Below are positions 15,937 through 23,994 of a stretch of DNA of 48,710 nt, in pieces. The stretch is taken from contig JBBRCE010000038.1 in assembly GCA_038205115.1 (NCBI GenBank), positions 1 through 48,710 of the forward strand, in the 5' to 3' direction. Source of the stretch: JBBRCE01 sp038205115. GTDB taxonomy: Bacteria > Planctomycetota > Planctomycetia > Pirellulales > JBBRCE01. Position 1 is the first letter of the stretch. Every line of letters begins with the position of its first letter. The notes below the pieces were generated by a model that ran no database searches, was not told where the DNA came from, and saw only the letters and a list, made by a program, of their open reading frames with translations. A program made the position numbers and the translations under genes.

Positions 15937-17163
15937 CTACTTGGCCGTGATCTCCACATGTTCCGAACTGGCAAAAGCGCCGCTACGGTCGGTGAGGTTG
16001 AAATAGTAAACCATTGCGCCGTTGGGAATGGCGGCCGAAGCTTTGCCGGCTGCGAGCGTGGCGGCCGTGGTTTCCCATTTGCGCTGCTGCCACTTTCCGG
16101 AGTCTTTTGTGTAGTTGAGTTCGGCCTTTTCGACCGGCAGATCCGCTTCGAACTGAGTCCAAGCGGTGTTGCCCTCGCGACCTTGCTGGCCCAGTTTCGG
16201 CAAGTGCTTGCCGCCGTTGAAAATGCTGTCCGCGAATACGTGGATTTCTTTGGGGTTCTCGCCGGCGCCACCGTGTGCGTGCGGCATCGGGACACCAACG
16301 GCCAAGGTGCGCGGGCCAAGGGGCTGGCGATACGATTTTTGTAAACTGTCGGGTGGGTACGCAAAATCGTTGGTGCCATCGACCCACAGCATCGGCATTT
16401 TTGCGTTCTGCAAATACCTGCTCGGATCCCAAAGCTTCAGCCATTTGGCGGCCTTCTCGGGGCCCATTTTCTTGAACTCGGGCAGCCAGACGGAATTCTC
16501 GCCCAGGTAGCCGCAGCCATACACGGGCACAGCGCATTGAAAACGCGAATCGACGCCGCTAGTGATGCACGTCAGATAACCGCCCCAGGAAATGCCGGTG
16601 ATGCCCACGCGGTCGGGATCGACTTCCGGAAACGAGCGGATCAGCGAGTGGGCCAGAATCGCATCTGCCACGGCGTGATACGTCCATTGATCTTCGATCG
16701 GTTGGTCGATCTGATCGAATCCGCCCCAGCCCGGCGGACCGCCGAATTCATGCCGCGGGCGTTTGACGCCGCCACCTTTGTCCGAGCCTGGCAGGCAACC
16801 GCAGGTGTCCATGGCAATTGCCGCGTAGCCGCGCGAATTCCAAAGTTTGACCCAGTAAATGAAGGCCGAACCGCCACCGCCATGCACCAACACCATCGCC
16901 GGCAATTTCTTGCCTTCGGTCGTGGCGGGCGCGCCGTACCAGGCAAACACGCGCGTCGGTTTACCTTTGTAAGGTAGCCCTTCATAGTACATGCCACGGA
17001 CGCCAGAACCTTCGACCTGCGGCGCGTTGTACACCTTGGGCGGCTCGGACAGTTTTTTCATGTCCCAAACCGACGCGGCATCGTCTCCGCTGGCCGTCTG
17101 AAAAAATCCACCAGCAACTAACAGGCCGCTCAGCAACACGATTCGACGTAGATTCTGCCTCAT
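15937..17163 (-). CDS. Secreted alpha/beta hydrolase (acetyl-xylan esterase / dienelactone hydrolase-like)
   Basis: 408 residues from ATG at 17163; the 13 residues upstream of it do not improve the signal peptide. Residues 1-26 (MRQNLRRIVLLSGLLVAGGF, then FQTASG) are a Sec signal. The catalytic core shows VLVHGGGGSAF as oxyanion region (about 91-100), GITGISWGGYL with nucleophile Ser192, WVDGTNDFAYP with acid Asp266, and PMPHAHGG with catalytic His295 or 297. The C-terminal 90 residues form an extra beta-type region with repeated Trp. This resembles planctomycete exported esterases thought to deacetylate polysaccharides, but the substrate is unknown. It stands alone on the minus strand. Confidence 0.85.
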   Translation of the reverse strand: MRQNLRRIVLLSGLLVAGGFFQTASGDDAASVWDMKKLSEPPKVYNAPQVEGSGVRGMYYEGLPYKGKPTRVFAWYGAPATTEGKKLPAMVLVHGGGGSAFIYWVKLWNSRGYAAIAMDTCGCLPGSDKGGGVKRPRHEFGGPPGWGGFDQIDQPIEDQWTYHAVADAILAHSLIRSFPEVDPDRVGITGISWGGYLTCITSGVDSRFQCAVPVYGCGYLGENSVWLPEFKKMGPEKAAKWLKLWDPSRYLQNAKMPMLWVDGTNDFAYPPDSLQKSYRQPLGPRTLAVGVPMPHAHGGAGENPKEIHVFADSIFNGGKHLPKLGQQGREGNTAWTQFEADLPVEKAELNYTKDSGKWQQRKWETTAATLAAGKASAAIPNGAMVYYFNLTDRSGAFASSEHVEITAK

Positions 17164-17629
17164 AAGACTTGTGCTCGGCGGATTGAATTGTTGCCAGGTC
17201 ATTCAGAAAATGAGCTTGCCAAGCGAAACAAAAAGTTCACTAAGCATCGCGCCAGTACGGTCGCCGCATTGATTCCCAAATCTCATCGCATTCCATTTCG
17301 ATCACCTTGGCGCGGACGGGTCAGGTTAGGCGTCGAATTCTATTTTATCAAAGCCAAACCCTATGCCAGTGGATATCGCAGGTTGATCCTTGCAGGCTGT
17401 TTTGCCAAATGTATCGCCCGGCGATCATGTTGAGTTGCCAGAGATATGATCTGGTGGCCTGCGCCGGCCGTCAACAACTGCGGGCCAGCGATCATTGCGG
17501 CGCGTCGCGCCACAATCGGCAGGCGCGATCGCGGTCGTGACTTTAATTCGCGGGGTAATTGTGGCACAATCAGCGCGGCGCGGCGTTTGCGCTGTTCCAG
17601 TCCAACCGTATCATGCCAGCGGAATTTCT
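17164..17629. other. Divergent intergenic region, no gene recognised
   Basis: 466 bases between the esterase and pntA starts. Frames in it are short and without signal or family. It should carry both promoters. An A/T-rich patch lies near 17335-17360 (TTCTATTTTATCAAAGCC). No hairpin with a T-run, no RNA gene and no repeat were seen. Confidence 0.4.
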
Positions 17630-18787
17630 ATGCGGATTGCAGTCTGTCGAGAGAGCTTTGCCGGCGAACACCGCGTGGCCTTAGTGCCCAGTGCCGTGCC
17701 GACGCTGACCAAAAGCGGCGCGGAGGTATTGATCGAAACCGGCGCGGGCGATGCGGCCGGTTTTACCGATGCCCAATATGCCGACAAAGGCGCGAAATTA
17801 GTTACCCGCGGCGACGCCTTTGCCGCCGACGTACTGCTGCAAGTCCGTTCGCCCGGCGCGAATGCCACAAACGGCGACGCCGATCTGGCGATGATGCGCC
17901 CCGGACTGGTCGTGATTGGCATGTGCGATCCGCTAGGCAATCCCGCATCCGCGCGGCGCGCCGCCGAGCGTGGCGTGACGCAGTATTCGCTGGAAATGAT
18001 TCCGCGGATCACACGCGCGCAAAGCATGGACGTGCTGTCTTCCATGGCCACCGTGGCCGGATATCGGGCAGTGCTGCTGGCCGCGCTGGCGCTACCGAAG
18101 ATGTTTCCGATGATGACCACCGCGGCCGGCACGATCACGCCTGCTAAAGTTTTCATCGTGGGCGCAGGCGTGGCCGGCTTGCAGGCCATTGCCAGCGCGC
18201 GGCGCTTGGGCGCGGTGGTTTCGGCCTACGATGTTCGACCCGCGGTCAAAGAGCAAGTGCAGAGCCTGGGCGGAAAGTTCGTCGAAATGGAGCTCGATAC
18301 CAAGGCGGCCGAAGGACAAGGCGGTTACGCCCAAGTGATGGACGAAGTGTTTTACCAGCGCCAGCGCGAATTGATGCTCCGCGTGGTGGCGGAAAACGAT
18401 GTCGTCATCACCACCGCCGCAGTGCCGGGCAAAAAGGCGCCGATTTTAATTACGGCCGAAATGGTGCGGGCCATGCAACCGCGGGCGGTAATCGTCGACT
18501 TGGCGGCCGAACGTGGCGGCAACTGCGAACTGACCGTGCCCGGCCAAACCGTCATCGAACACGGCGTCACGATCCTCGGCCCGACGAATTTGCCGGCCGA
18601 AGTGCCTTATCATGCCAGCCAGATGTTTGCCAAAAATATCACCACATTTCTGCTGCACTTGATCGACGGCGGCAAAATGAAAATCGACATCGATCCCCAA
18701 ACGCTCGACGACGAGATCATTCGCGAAACCCTGATCACCCGCGGCGGCAAACTGGTGCATCCCAAGCTGGCCGACGTCGCGGCGTAA
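17630..18787 (+). CDS. pntA: NAD(P) transhydrogenase, alpha subunit, soluble domain I
   Basis: 385 residues from ATG at 17630. An upstream start at 17495 in the same frame is rejected because the family begins MRIAVCRESFAGEHRVALVP. The NAD-binding motif is VFIVGAGVAGLQAIASARRL, followed by SAYDVRPAVKEQVQSLGGKF and the PGKKAPILITAEMV and VDLAAERGGNCELT segments of PntA. It ends after domain I and has no membrane helices, as in organisms with split alpha1/alpha2/beta subunits. In those, alpha1 hands hydride between NADH and NADP at the membrane complex. The membrane subunits pntAB and pntB are not next to it; the following gene is convergent. Alanine dehydrogenase is a relative but fits the N-terminus less well. 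Confidence 0.9.
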   Translation: MRIAVCRESFAGEHRVALVPSAVPTLTKSGAEVLIETGAGDAAGFTDAQYADKGAKLVTRGDAFAADVLLQVRSPGANATNGDADLAMMRPGLVVIGMCDPLGNPASARRAAERGVTQYSLEMIPRITRAQSMDVLSSMATVAGYRAVLLAALALPKMFPMMTTAAGTITPAKVFIVGAGVAGLQAIASARRLGAVVSAYDVRPAVKEQVQSLGGKFVEMELDTKAAEGQGGYAQVMDEVFYQRQRELMLRVVAENDVVITTAAVPGKKAPILITAEMVRAMQPRAVIVDLAAERGGNCELTVPGQTVIEHGVTILGPTNLPAEVPYHASQMFAKNITTFLLHLIDGGKMKIDIDPQTLDDEIIRETLITRGGKLVHPKLADVAA

Positions 18788-18874
18788 AAGTCGCGCCGCG
18801 ATAACATTGCGACGAACAACCATCACGCCAAACAATTCCTGTCAGCCCGCGCGGATCCGTCGACTTCAGATTTT

Positions 18875-19969
18875 CTACAGCGCCTGGCAAATGGCATCGG
18901 CCATTTCACGCGTGCCGACGGCCGTGGGGTCATTGCGATCGGCTTTCAGGTCGTAGGTGACGTGCTGACCCGCGGCGATGATTTTTGCCACGGCCTTTTC
19001 CAGGCGGTCGCCGGCGTCGATCTCGCCTAAATGGCGGAGCATCATCATGCCGGAGAGAATCAGCGCCGTGGGGTTGACCTTGTTCAAGCCCTTGTACTTG
19101 GGCGCGCTGCCGTGGGTGGCTTCAAACACCGCGCCGCTGGGGCCGATGTTGGCGCCAGGCGCCACGCCCAAGCCGCCGACCAGGCCGGCGGCCAGGTCGC
19201 TGATCACGTCGCCATAGAGGTTGGTCAACACCAGGATGTCGTACTGTTCCGGCTTTTGCACCAACTGCATGCACATGTTGTCGATGATTCGATCATCGAA
19301 CTCGATTTCCGGATACTCGGCCGCCACTTTGCGCGAGACGTCCAGCCAGAGGCCGTCGGTGTGCTTCATGATGTTGGCTTTGTGGACGCTCGTCACTTTC
19401 TTGCGGCCATTGGCGCGGGCGTAATCGAACGCGCAGCGAATGATCCGTTCGCTGGCCGAAACGCTGATTGGCTTGATCGATATGCCGGTCTCGCCGCGGC
19501 CGGTTTTGATTTTGCGTTCGGGCGAAATCTGGTTGATGAAATCGTACAGCTTGCCGGCGCCGTCGCTGCCTTTTTCGAACTCGATGCCGGCGTAAAGATC
19601 TTCCGTATTCTCACGGACGATGACCAGATCGACCTTGGTATGGCTGAAATAACTGCGGACGCCTACGTATTGTTTGCAGGGGCGAATGCAGGAATACAAG
19701 CCCAGCGCTTGCCGCAGGTGGACGTTAATGCTGCGAAAACCGGTGCCGACGGGCGTGGTGATGGGCGCCTTGAGCGCGCACTTGGTGCGGCGAACGCTTT
19801 CCATCACAGCTTCGGGCAAGGGATTGCCGGTGCGGGCCATGACATCCACGCCCGCTTCTTGCACATCCCATTCGATTTTAACGCCCGTGGCATCGACGCA
19901 GCGTCGCGCGGCCTCGGCCAGTTCCGGTCCCGTTCCATCGCCCGTAATCAACGTCACTTGATGCGCCAT
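18875..19969 (-). CDS. icd: Isocitrate dehydrogenase, NAD-dependent type (beta-decarboxylating dehydrogenase)
   Basis: 364 residues. The fold is shown by VTLITGDGTGPELAEAARRC, KAPITTPVGTGFRSINVHLR (substrate-contacting Ser and Arg), VDLVIVRENTEDLYAGIEF, the TSVHKANIMKHTDGLWLDV segment with catalytic Lys, and NLYGDVISDLAAGLVGGLG with metal-binding Asp. ATHGSAPKYKG and an NDPTAVGTREMA tail contact the cofactor. RENTEDLYAGIE favours the IDH3-like NAD enzyme of the TCA cycle over LeuB, which reads REL. Homoisocitrate dehydrogenase is the alternative. The gene is isolated and convergent with pntA (87-base gap). Confidence 0.87.
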   Translation of the reverse strand: MAHQVTLITGDGTGPELAEAARRCVDATGVKIEWDVQEAGVDVMARTGNPLPEAVMESVRRTKCALKAPITTPVGTGFRSINVHLRQALGLYSCIRPCKQYVGVRSYFSHTKVDLVIVRENTEDLYAGIEFEKGSDGAGKLYDFINQISPERKIKTGRGETGISIKPISVSASERIIRCAFDYARANGRKKVTSVHKANIMKHTDGLWLDVSRKVAAEYPEIEFDDRIIDNMCMQLVQKPEQYDILVLTNLYGDVISDLAAGLVGGLGVAPGANIGPSGAVFEATHGSAPKYKGLNKVNPTALILSGMMMLRHLGEIDAGDRLEKAVAKIIAAGQHVTYDLKADRNDPTAVGTREMADAICQAL

Positions 19970-20130
19970 AGCCGTTCACCGCTTCGCAAGAAAAAGTTAC
20001 CGTCAGCCCCCGTCAAAACAACTGGCTCACAGTAACACGCGCGAATGCCGCCGTCAACGCACCGTCCCCGCCCGCGCAATCAACGAAAACAGGCCCTGAT
20101 GATCTGCCGCCGAGCCGCATCAATCAGCAA

Positions 20131-20177
20131 ATAAAAAACAGCCGCGAACCAATCCGCTGCGGAGTGGTACGCGGCTG
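20131..20177 (-). terminator. Rho-independent terminator of the Gfo/Idh gene
   Basis: On the minus strand CAGCCGCG (20177-20170) pairs with CGCGGCTG (20146-20139). A nearly paired CCACTCCGC/GCGGATTGG core lies inside, and TTTTTTAT follows (20138-20131). It lies about 48 bases after the stop at 20225. Confidence 0.85.
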
Positions 20178-20224
20178 CTGCTTTTCAACACGTTCAACCG
20201 GCAGAAGTCCGGCAAGCCGTTTTG

Positions 20225-21586
20225 TTACGACAAGATACCTTCGTAGCCCTTGCTGTATTCCGGCTTGACGATCTTCATGACTTCGGGAGCATTCGTGGCC
20301 ACTAGGTTCTTGGCGTCCCACTCGATCTTCTTGCCGACAGCGCCGGCTTCAGGCGCTGCCCAGACGGCCAGGTTGCCAAGCAAGATGGTTTCGGTCAGAC
20401 CGCCGGAGTAGCCAGGGAAGTTCGACATGGCCGCTTCACCACCCTTGATGGCGCGGGCGTACTCTTCGAAGTGGCCTGGCGACTTGACGTATTCGACCTT
20501 CGGCGTTTGCAGGCCGCAGAGGTCGAGGCCTTTTTCGCAATAGTCGCCCGGCGCAAGCAACTTGCCTTTGGTGCCGATGATCAGGCAACCGGAAGCCATG
20601 TCCGGCGTGCCATCTTTCTTGTTGAAGCGTTTTGGGTCGCGGCCTTCCATCAGTTCGTAGGGCGGGTGCTTGCCGCCGTCGTACCACTTGAACATCACAG
20701 CCGGACGCTTGTCGTTGGCCGGAAATTCGAAAGTGATCATCGACCAGTTGGGATACGTTTCGCCGTTATGGCCTGAGGTCTCGGCCACGACCGAGGTTGG
20801 GTTCTTCAAAGCCAACGCCATGTACGGCATATTGACGGTGTGGCAGGCCATATCGCCCAGCGCACCGCTACCAAAGTCCCAGTAACCGCGCCATTTGAAC
20901 GGATGATAGCCATTTGCGTAGGGCCGCTCTTTGGCAACGCCCAGCCATAAATCCCAGTGCAATTCCTTGGGACATTCGGCCGGTTCCGGACGCTTGCCGC
21001 CTTGTGGCCAAATCGGACGGTTGGTCCAGACATGAACTTCTTTGACGTCGCCGAGCACGCCCGAGGTGACGATAGCGGCTGTTTCGCGGAGCTTGTCGCC
21101 GGCGGTGCCTTGGTTGCCCATCTGCGTGGCTACGCCCATCTGCTTGGCGATTTCGGCCATTTGGCGAGCTTCGTAAATCGTGCGTGTGAGAGGCTTTTGA
21201 CAGAAGCAGCCTTTTTTGGCCTTCATGGCCAAGATTGAGGCGGCCGCGTGGTTGTGGTCCGGCGTGCTGACGGTCACGGCGTCGAAGTTATCCTTCATTT
21301 CGTCGATCAGTTTGCGGAAGTCGTTAAACTTCTTGGCGTCTTTGTGTTTTTTGCCGGCGGCGTCGAGTTTTTTGTCATCGACATCGCAAACGGCAACGAT
21401 GTCGCCATTCTTGGCAGCGTCGCCCATGTCGCTGCCGCCTTTGCCGTCGGTGCCGATGCAGGCAAAACGAATGCGTTCGTTGGGCGACTTGCTCTCTTCG
21501 GCGCGCGTGCCGGAGACCCAAAAGCCGACGCCCGCCAGCGTCGAGGCTTTCAGAAAGTCGCGGCGATTATTTTTCCCAAGACCCAT
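20225..21586 (-). CDS. Tat-exported Gfo/Idh/MocA family oxidoreductase
   Basis: 453 residues. The N-terminus NNRRDFLKASTLAGVGFW is a twin-arginine signal (RRDFLK). The Rossmann part begins RIRFACIGTDGKGGSDMG, with IVAVCDVDD for the cofactor, VSTPDHNHAAAS, and CQKPLTRTIYEARQM, where KP is the usual catalytic Lys-Pro. The C-terminal GFO_IDH_MocA domain includes YWDFGSGALGDMACHTVNMP, whose DxxCH pattern is common in planctomycete members. Such exported proteins form very large families in this phylum, thought to act on sugars in the periplasm; the substrate is unknown. It is a single-gene unit with a good downstream terminator and a 335-base upstream gap. Confidence 0.9.
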   Translation of the reverse strand: MGLGKNNRRDFLKASTLAGVGFWVSGTRAEESKSPNERIRFACIGTDGKGGSDMGDAAKNGDIVAVCDVDDKKLDAAGKKHKDAKKFNDFRKLIDEMKDNFDAVTVSTPDHNHAAASILAMKAKKGCFCQKPLTRTIYEARQMAEIAKQMGVATQMGNQGTAGDKLRETAAIVTSGVLGDVKEVHVWTNRPIWPQGGKRPEPAECPKELHWDLWLGVAKERPYANGYHPFKWRGYWDFGSGALGDMACHTVNMPYMALALKNPTSVVAETSGHNGETYPNWSMITFEFPANDKRPAVMFKWYDGGKHPPYELMEGRDPKRFNKKDGTPDMASGCLIIGTKGKLLAPGDYCEKGLDLCGLQTPKVEYVKSPGHFEEYARAIKGGEAAMSNFPGYSGGLTETILLGNLAVWAAPEAGAVGKKIEWDAKNLVATNAPEVMKIVKPEYSKGYEGILS

Positions 21587-21921
21587 GACCAGGCTCCTCG
21601 CAGAATCGATGTGTATGAATTTATGATCGTGTGCCAGTTATCACGATAATGCTTGCCGCCACCGCTCGCAACGGTTGCAACGGCAGAAAAACCGGCAAGT
21701 CTGGCTCGAAAACCATTGAAGCGCGTGGCTGCTGTGCCAGCAATCGCGCTCTCTACGGATGCCATCGGTTGCCAGTTCATCGAGCGCTCCGCCGTAACCT
21801 ATGGTTTGACAACGGCCGAATTCGCAAATCCGGCCGGCGTTCGAAAAAATCCGTTGCTCCGCTGGCCCAAACTCGGCGTCCGCAACGTCAAGTCCTTTAA
21901 ATTAAATCGGAGACGACGACC
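21587..21921. other. Divergent intergenic region
   Basis: 335 bases between the Gfo/Idh gene and the acidic exported protein. The plus side ends with AAATCGGAGACGACGACC, giving GGAG about nine bases before ATG 21922, and an A/T-rich TCCTTTAAATTAAATC box at about 21893. Overlapping short frames here have no support. No RNA, repeat or operator was recognised. Confidence 0.4.
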
Positions 21922-22749
21922 ATGAATCAAAACCTGTTTCCCTGCGTGCTGTGGACGGTTGGCTTGTTGAGTTCGGCAACGGTGGTTGCGGGCGGACCGG
22001 CACTCCAGCCGGCAACCATGCAACCCCCGGCAGCCTTGATGAACAGCGTGACGAGCAATCAGGCAGTCGACTCGGCTGCCGATTTCCCCGCGCCTGGCTA
22101 CACCGTCGGCGATATGCAATCGCCTTGCCTGTCGCCCGCGCCCACCAAATTCGCCACGATCAAGACCGAGATCATTTCGGCCATTCAAGGCGTGATCGAC
22201 AATCAGCAAGCTACGACCGACGACATTGCCAACTCTGAAGAGCCGCAACAAAACGAGTCGCCGGAGTACGAAGTGCCACAGTTCGAAGCCTCGCGAACCG
22301 ACGACGCTGGCGACGCTGGCGACAACCAAGTCGAACCGGCAACCGAAGACGAGGCCCTCGCGGACGCCCAGATTTGGAACGATGCCCAGCGAGGCGAATC
22401 TCCCGATCGCGAAGACGCTCCGCTTGGTGATGTGACGCAGAGTGAATTCGGCATTGAAACGGGCGAAACAGAGGTCGAGTCGACCAGCGAACCATCCACC
22501 AACCAAGAATCGACGATCGAAGAATCCATGACCGAAGAACCCGGCACGGAACAATCGATTGGCGACCAGGTCAATCTCGACGAGACCGACGCACCATCCG
22601 CCCGTTTCTCCGGCGGCATCATCACGCTGCCTGAGTACCCGGTTGACGGACCAGATAGCGACGATCAGGTCGATGGCACGAATTTCCGCGCGCTGGAAAA
22701 TGTGATTCAGCAGACGTTCGACGGGCTGCTGTATCCGCTGGCCAAGTAA
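21922..22749 (+). CDS. Secreted acidic low-complexity protein, unknown function
   Basis: 275 residues. The signal peptide spans about 1-23 (MNQNLFPCVLWTVGLLSSAT, then VVAGG). Residues 25-95 are Ala/Pro-rich with two Cys-adjacent segments. Residues about 100-230 are strongly acidic, rich in Glu, Asp, Thr and Ser, with runs such as ESTIEESMTEEPGTEQSIGD. A short non-acidic C-terminal part, RALENVIQQTFDGLLYPL, looks foldable. GGAG lies upstream of the ATG. Composition suggests a disordered, perhaps cation-binding exported protein; nothing identifies a family. It ends at a shared bidirectional terminator. Confidence 0.7.
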   Translation: MNQNLFPCVLWTVGLLSSATVVAGGPALQPATMQPPAALMNSVTSNQAVDSAADFPAPGYTVGDMQSPCLSPAPTKFATIKTEIISAIQGVIDNQQATTDDIANSEEPQQNESPEYEVPQFEASRTDDAGDAGDNQVEPATEDEALADAQIWNDAQRGESPDREDAPLGDVTQSEFGIETGETEVESTSEPSTNQESTIEESMTEEPGTEQSIGDQVNLDETDAPSARFSGGIITLPEYPVDGPDSDDQVDGTNFRALENVIQQTFDGLLYPLAK

Positions 22750-22820
22750 CGCTGGAATGGCAATTCGCCGAATTGCTTGAGCGCTACGTCGGCGCGTCGT
22801 AAAACCTCACTCATCAAATG

Positions 22821-22855
22821 AAATCAGCTCGCCAGTTTCCTGGCGAGCTGATTTT
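22821..22855. terminator. Bidirectional terminator between convergent genes
   Basis: AAATCAGCTCGCCAG (22821-22835), loop TTTC, and CTGGCGAGCTGATTTT (22840-22855) form a perfect 15-bp stem. T runs in one direction and A runs in the other, so both strands can terminate. It serves the genes ending at 22749 (+) and 22885 (-). Confidence 0.9.
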
Positions 22856-22884
22856 GCTATGTCGTTACTCGATCACCGCGGCAA

Positions 22885-23328
22885 TTAGTTGCCCGGTTTG
22901 TCGTCGGCTGGTGGGGCCGGCGGAACTTCCAACTTCAAGTCATCCTTGGCGCCGGGGATGGTTGGCATTGCACCTGGCTTGGGGAAGGCGGTTTCCGGAA
23001 TGTCCTTGAGCGACTGCTTGCGGTCTTTTTCGGCCAGCATCGAGTAGCCCTTGGATTCCAGATCGTAACGGCCCCAATAGGTTTGCGAACCTGGATTGTA
23101 GTAGTAGCAGTAACGTGGTTGGGTCGGCACGTAAACGCAGTAGTGGTAGCTGTACGAATCCGAGTTGACGTAGGGCTGGTAATTGCAGTTGCAGTAGTAA
23201 TAACTGCGCTGAGGATAATACGACCAACTGCTGTAATAGCAGCGTCCGTAACCGGCCACCGCCGTGGTGGCGGCCAGCACACCGCTGAACAGCAGCGCGG
23301 CGACCATCAGAACTTGAAATTTTCGCAT
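22885..23328 (-). CDS. Secreted Tyr/Cys-rich protein, unknown function
   Basis: 147 residues from ATG at 23328. The frame is open to 23493, but MRKFQVLMVAALLFSGVLA gives the signal peptide, cleaved near VAG-YG. The mature region opens with a dense aromatic stretch (residues about 25-75), including CYYSSWSYYPQRSYYYCNCN, then YHYCVYVPTQPRYCYYYNPG. Six or so Cys lie between Tyr clusters. The C-terminal third is Lys/Pro-rich (FPKPGAMPTIPGAKDDLKLE). Tyr/Cys-rich exported proteins of this kind recur in planctomycetes and could be cell-wall or sheath components through disulfide or dityrosine links; that is inference. Confidence 0.75.
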   Translation of the reverse strand: MRKFQVLMVAALLFSGVLAATTAVAGYGRCYYSSWSYYPQRSYYYCNCNYQPYVNSDSYSYHYCVYVPTQPRYCYYYNPGSQTYWGRYDLESKGYSMLAEKDRKQSLKDIPETAFPKPGAMPTIPGAKDDLKLEVPPAPPADDKPGN

Positions 23329-23994
23329 GGGACTCACCTTTGGGTTGAAACAGAAACATTGAAATCCGGACGCGGAATCACATGATTCCGATCGAGTGCC
23401 TTCCGGCCACCGCAGGTCGGCCGATCTAAGGTCGAATTCGCGGAGGGGCTTCACTGAATTAATACGGATTGTAGCCAGCCACCGGACACCCAATCGAAAA
23501 TCTTTTTACTTTTCCGTCTTTGATCTCAACGCGCGTCATTCTAATAGCCGGTGCGCGAAAAAACAGCAAGCGGCCTGTTTTTTTTGGTAATTTCGCAAAA
23601 ACGTTGGGCTAACATGAATTCGCAGTCCGCGCGCGGACAGCGCCCCCAGCCCGCGAGGTGCATTGCTGGCCGGCCGTCGTACTCGGAACCTGTGCGGCGC
23701 GGGCCGTGGGAACCAATTCGCCGGCACAAGCGTCCAATCGATCCGTCGCCTGGCGAACCGCGACAATCCACAACAAGCTTTCAGCATGGAGCCAATTGTG
23801 GGGTACAAAGCCACCATGCCCATTGCAAAAAAACAACGGTTATCGTGCTTGATGGAAACCGCACTGCGGAAAATTTGGTAAAATAGTTGTCCGGTCTCTG
23901 TCAGAATAACGTATGCACTCGTCAGGGCAGCTTCGGTTTTCTCATTCCGCACCCACCAGGGGAAACCGCACCAAAATCGGAAAGGACCTACCTC
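23329..23994. other. Long intergenic region with hairpin and palindrome
   Basis: 666 bases between divergent genes. AAAAAACAG (23558-23566) and CTGTTTTTT (23575-23583) can pair around an 8-base loop, with further T to 23585, resembling a weak terminator or attenuator on the plus strand. GTCCGCGCGCGGAC (23625-23638) is a perfect 14-base palindrome that could bind a dimeric regulator or be chance in this GC-rich DNA. An A/T-rich patch near 23868-23888 (GAAAATTTGGTAAAATAG) may contain the promoter for the gene at 23995. Frames upstream of 23995 have no protein-like features. Confidence 0.4.

Noticed and set aside
18777..18801. TCGCGGCG/CGCCGCGA hairpin at the end of pntA
   Set aside because: The stem is perfect but has no T-run and overlaps the stop codon; in GC-rich DNA this is too common to call a terminator.
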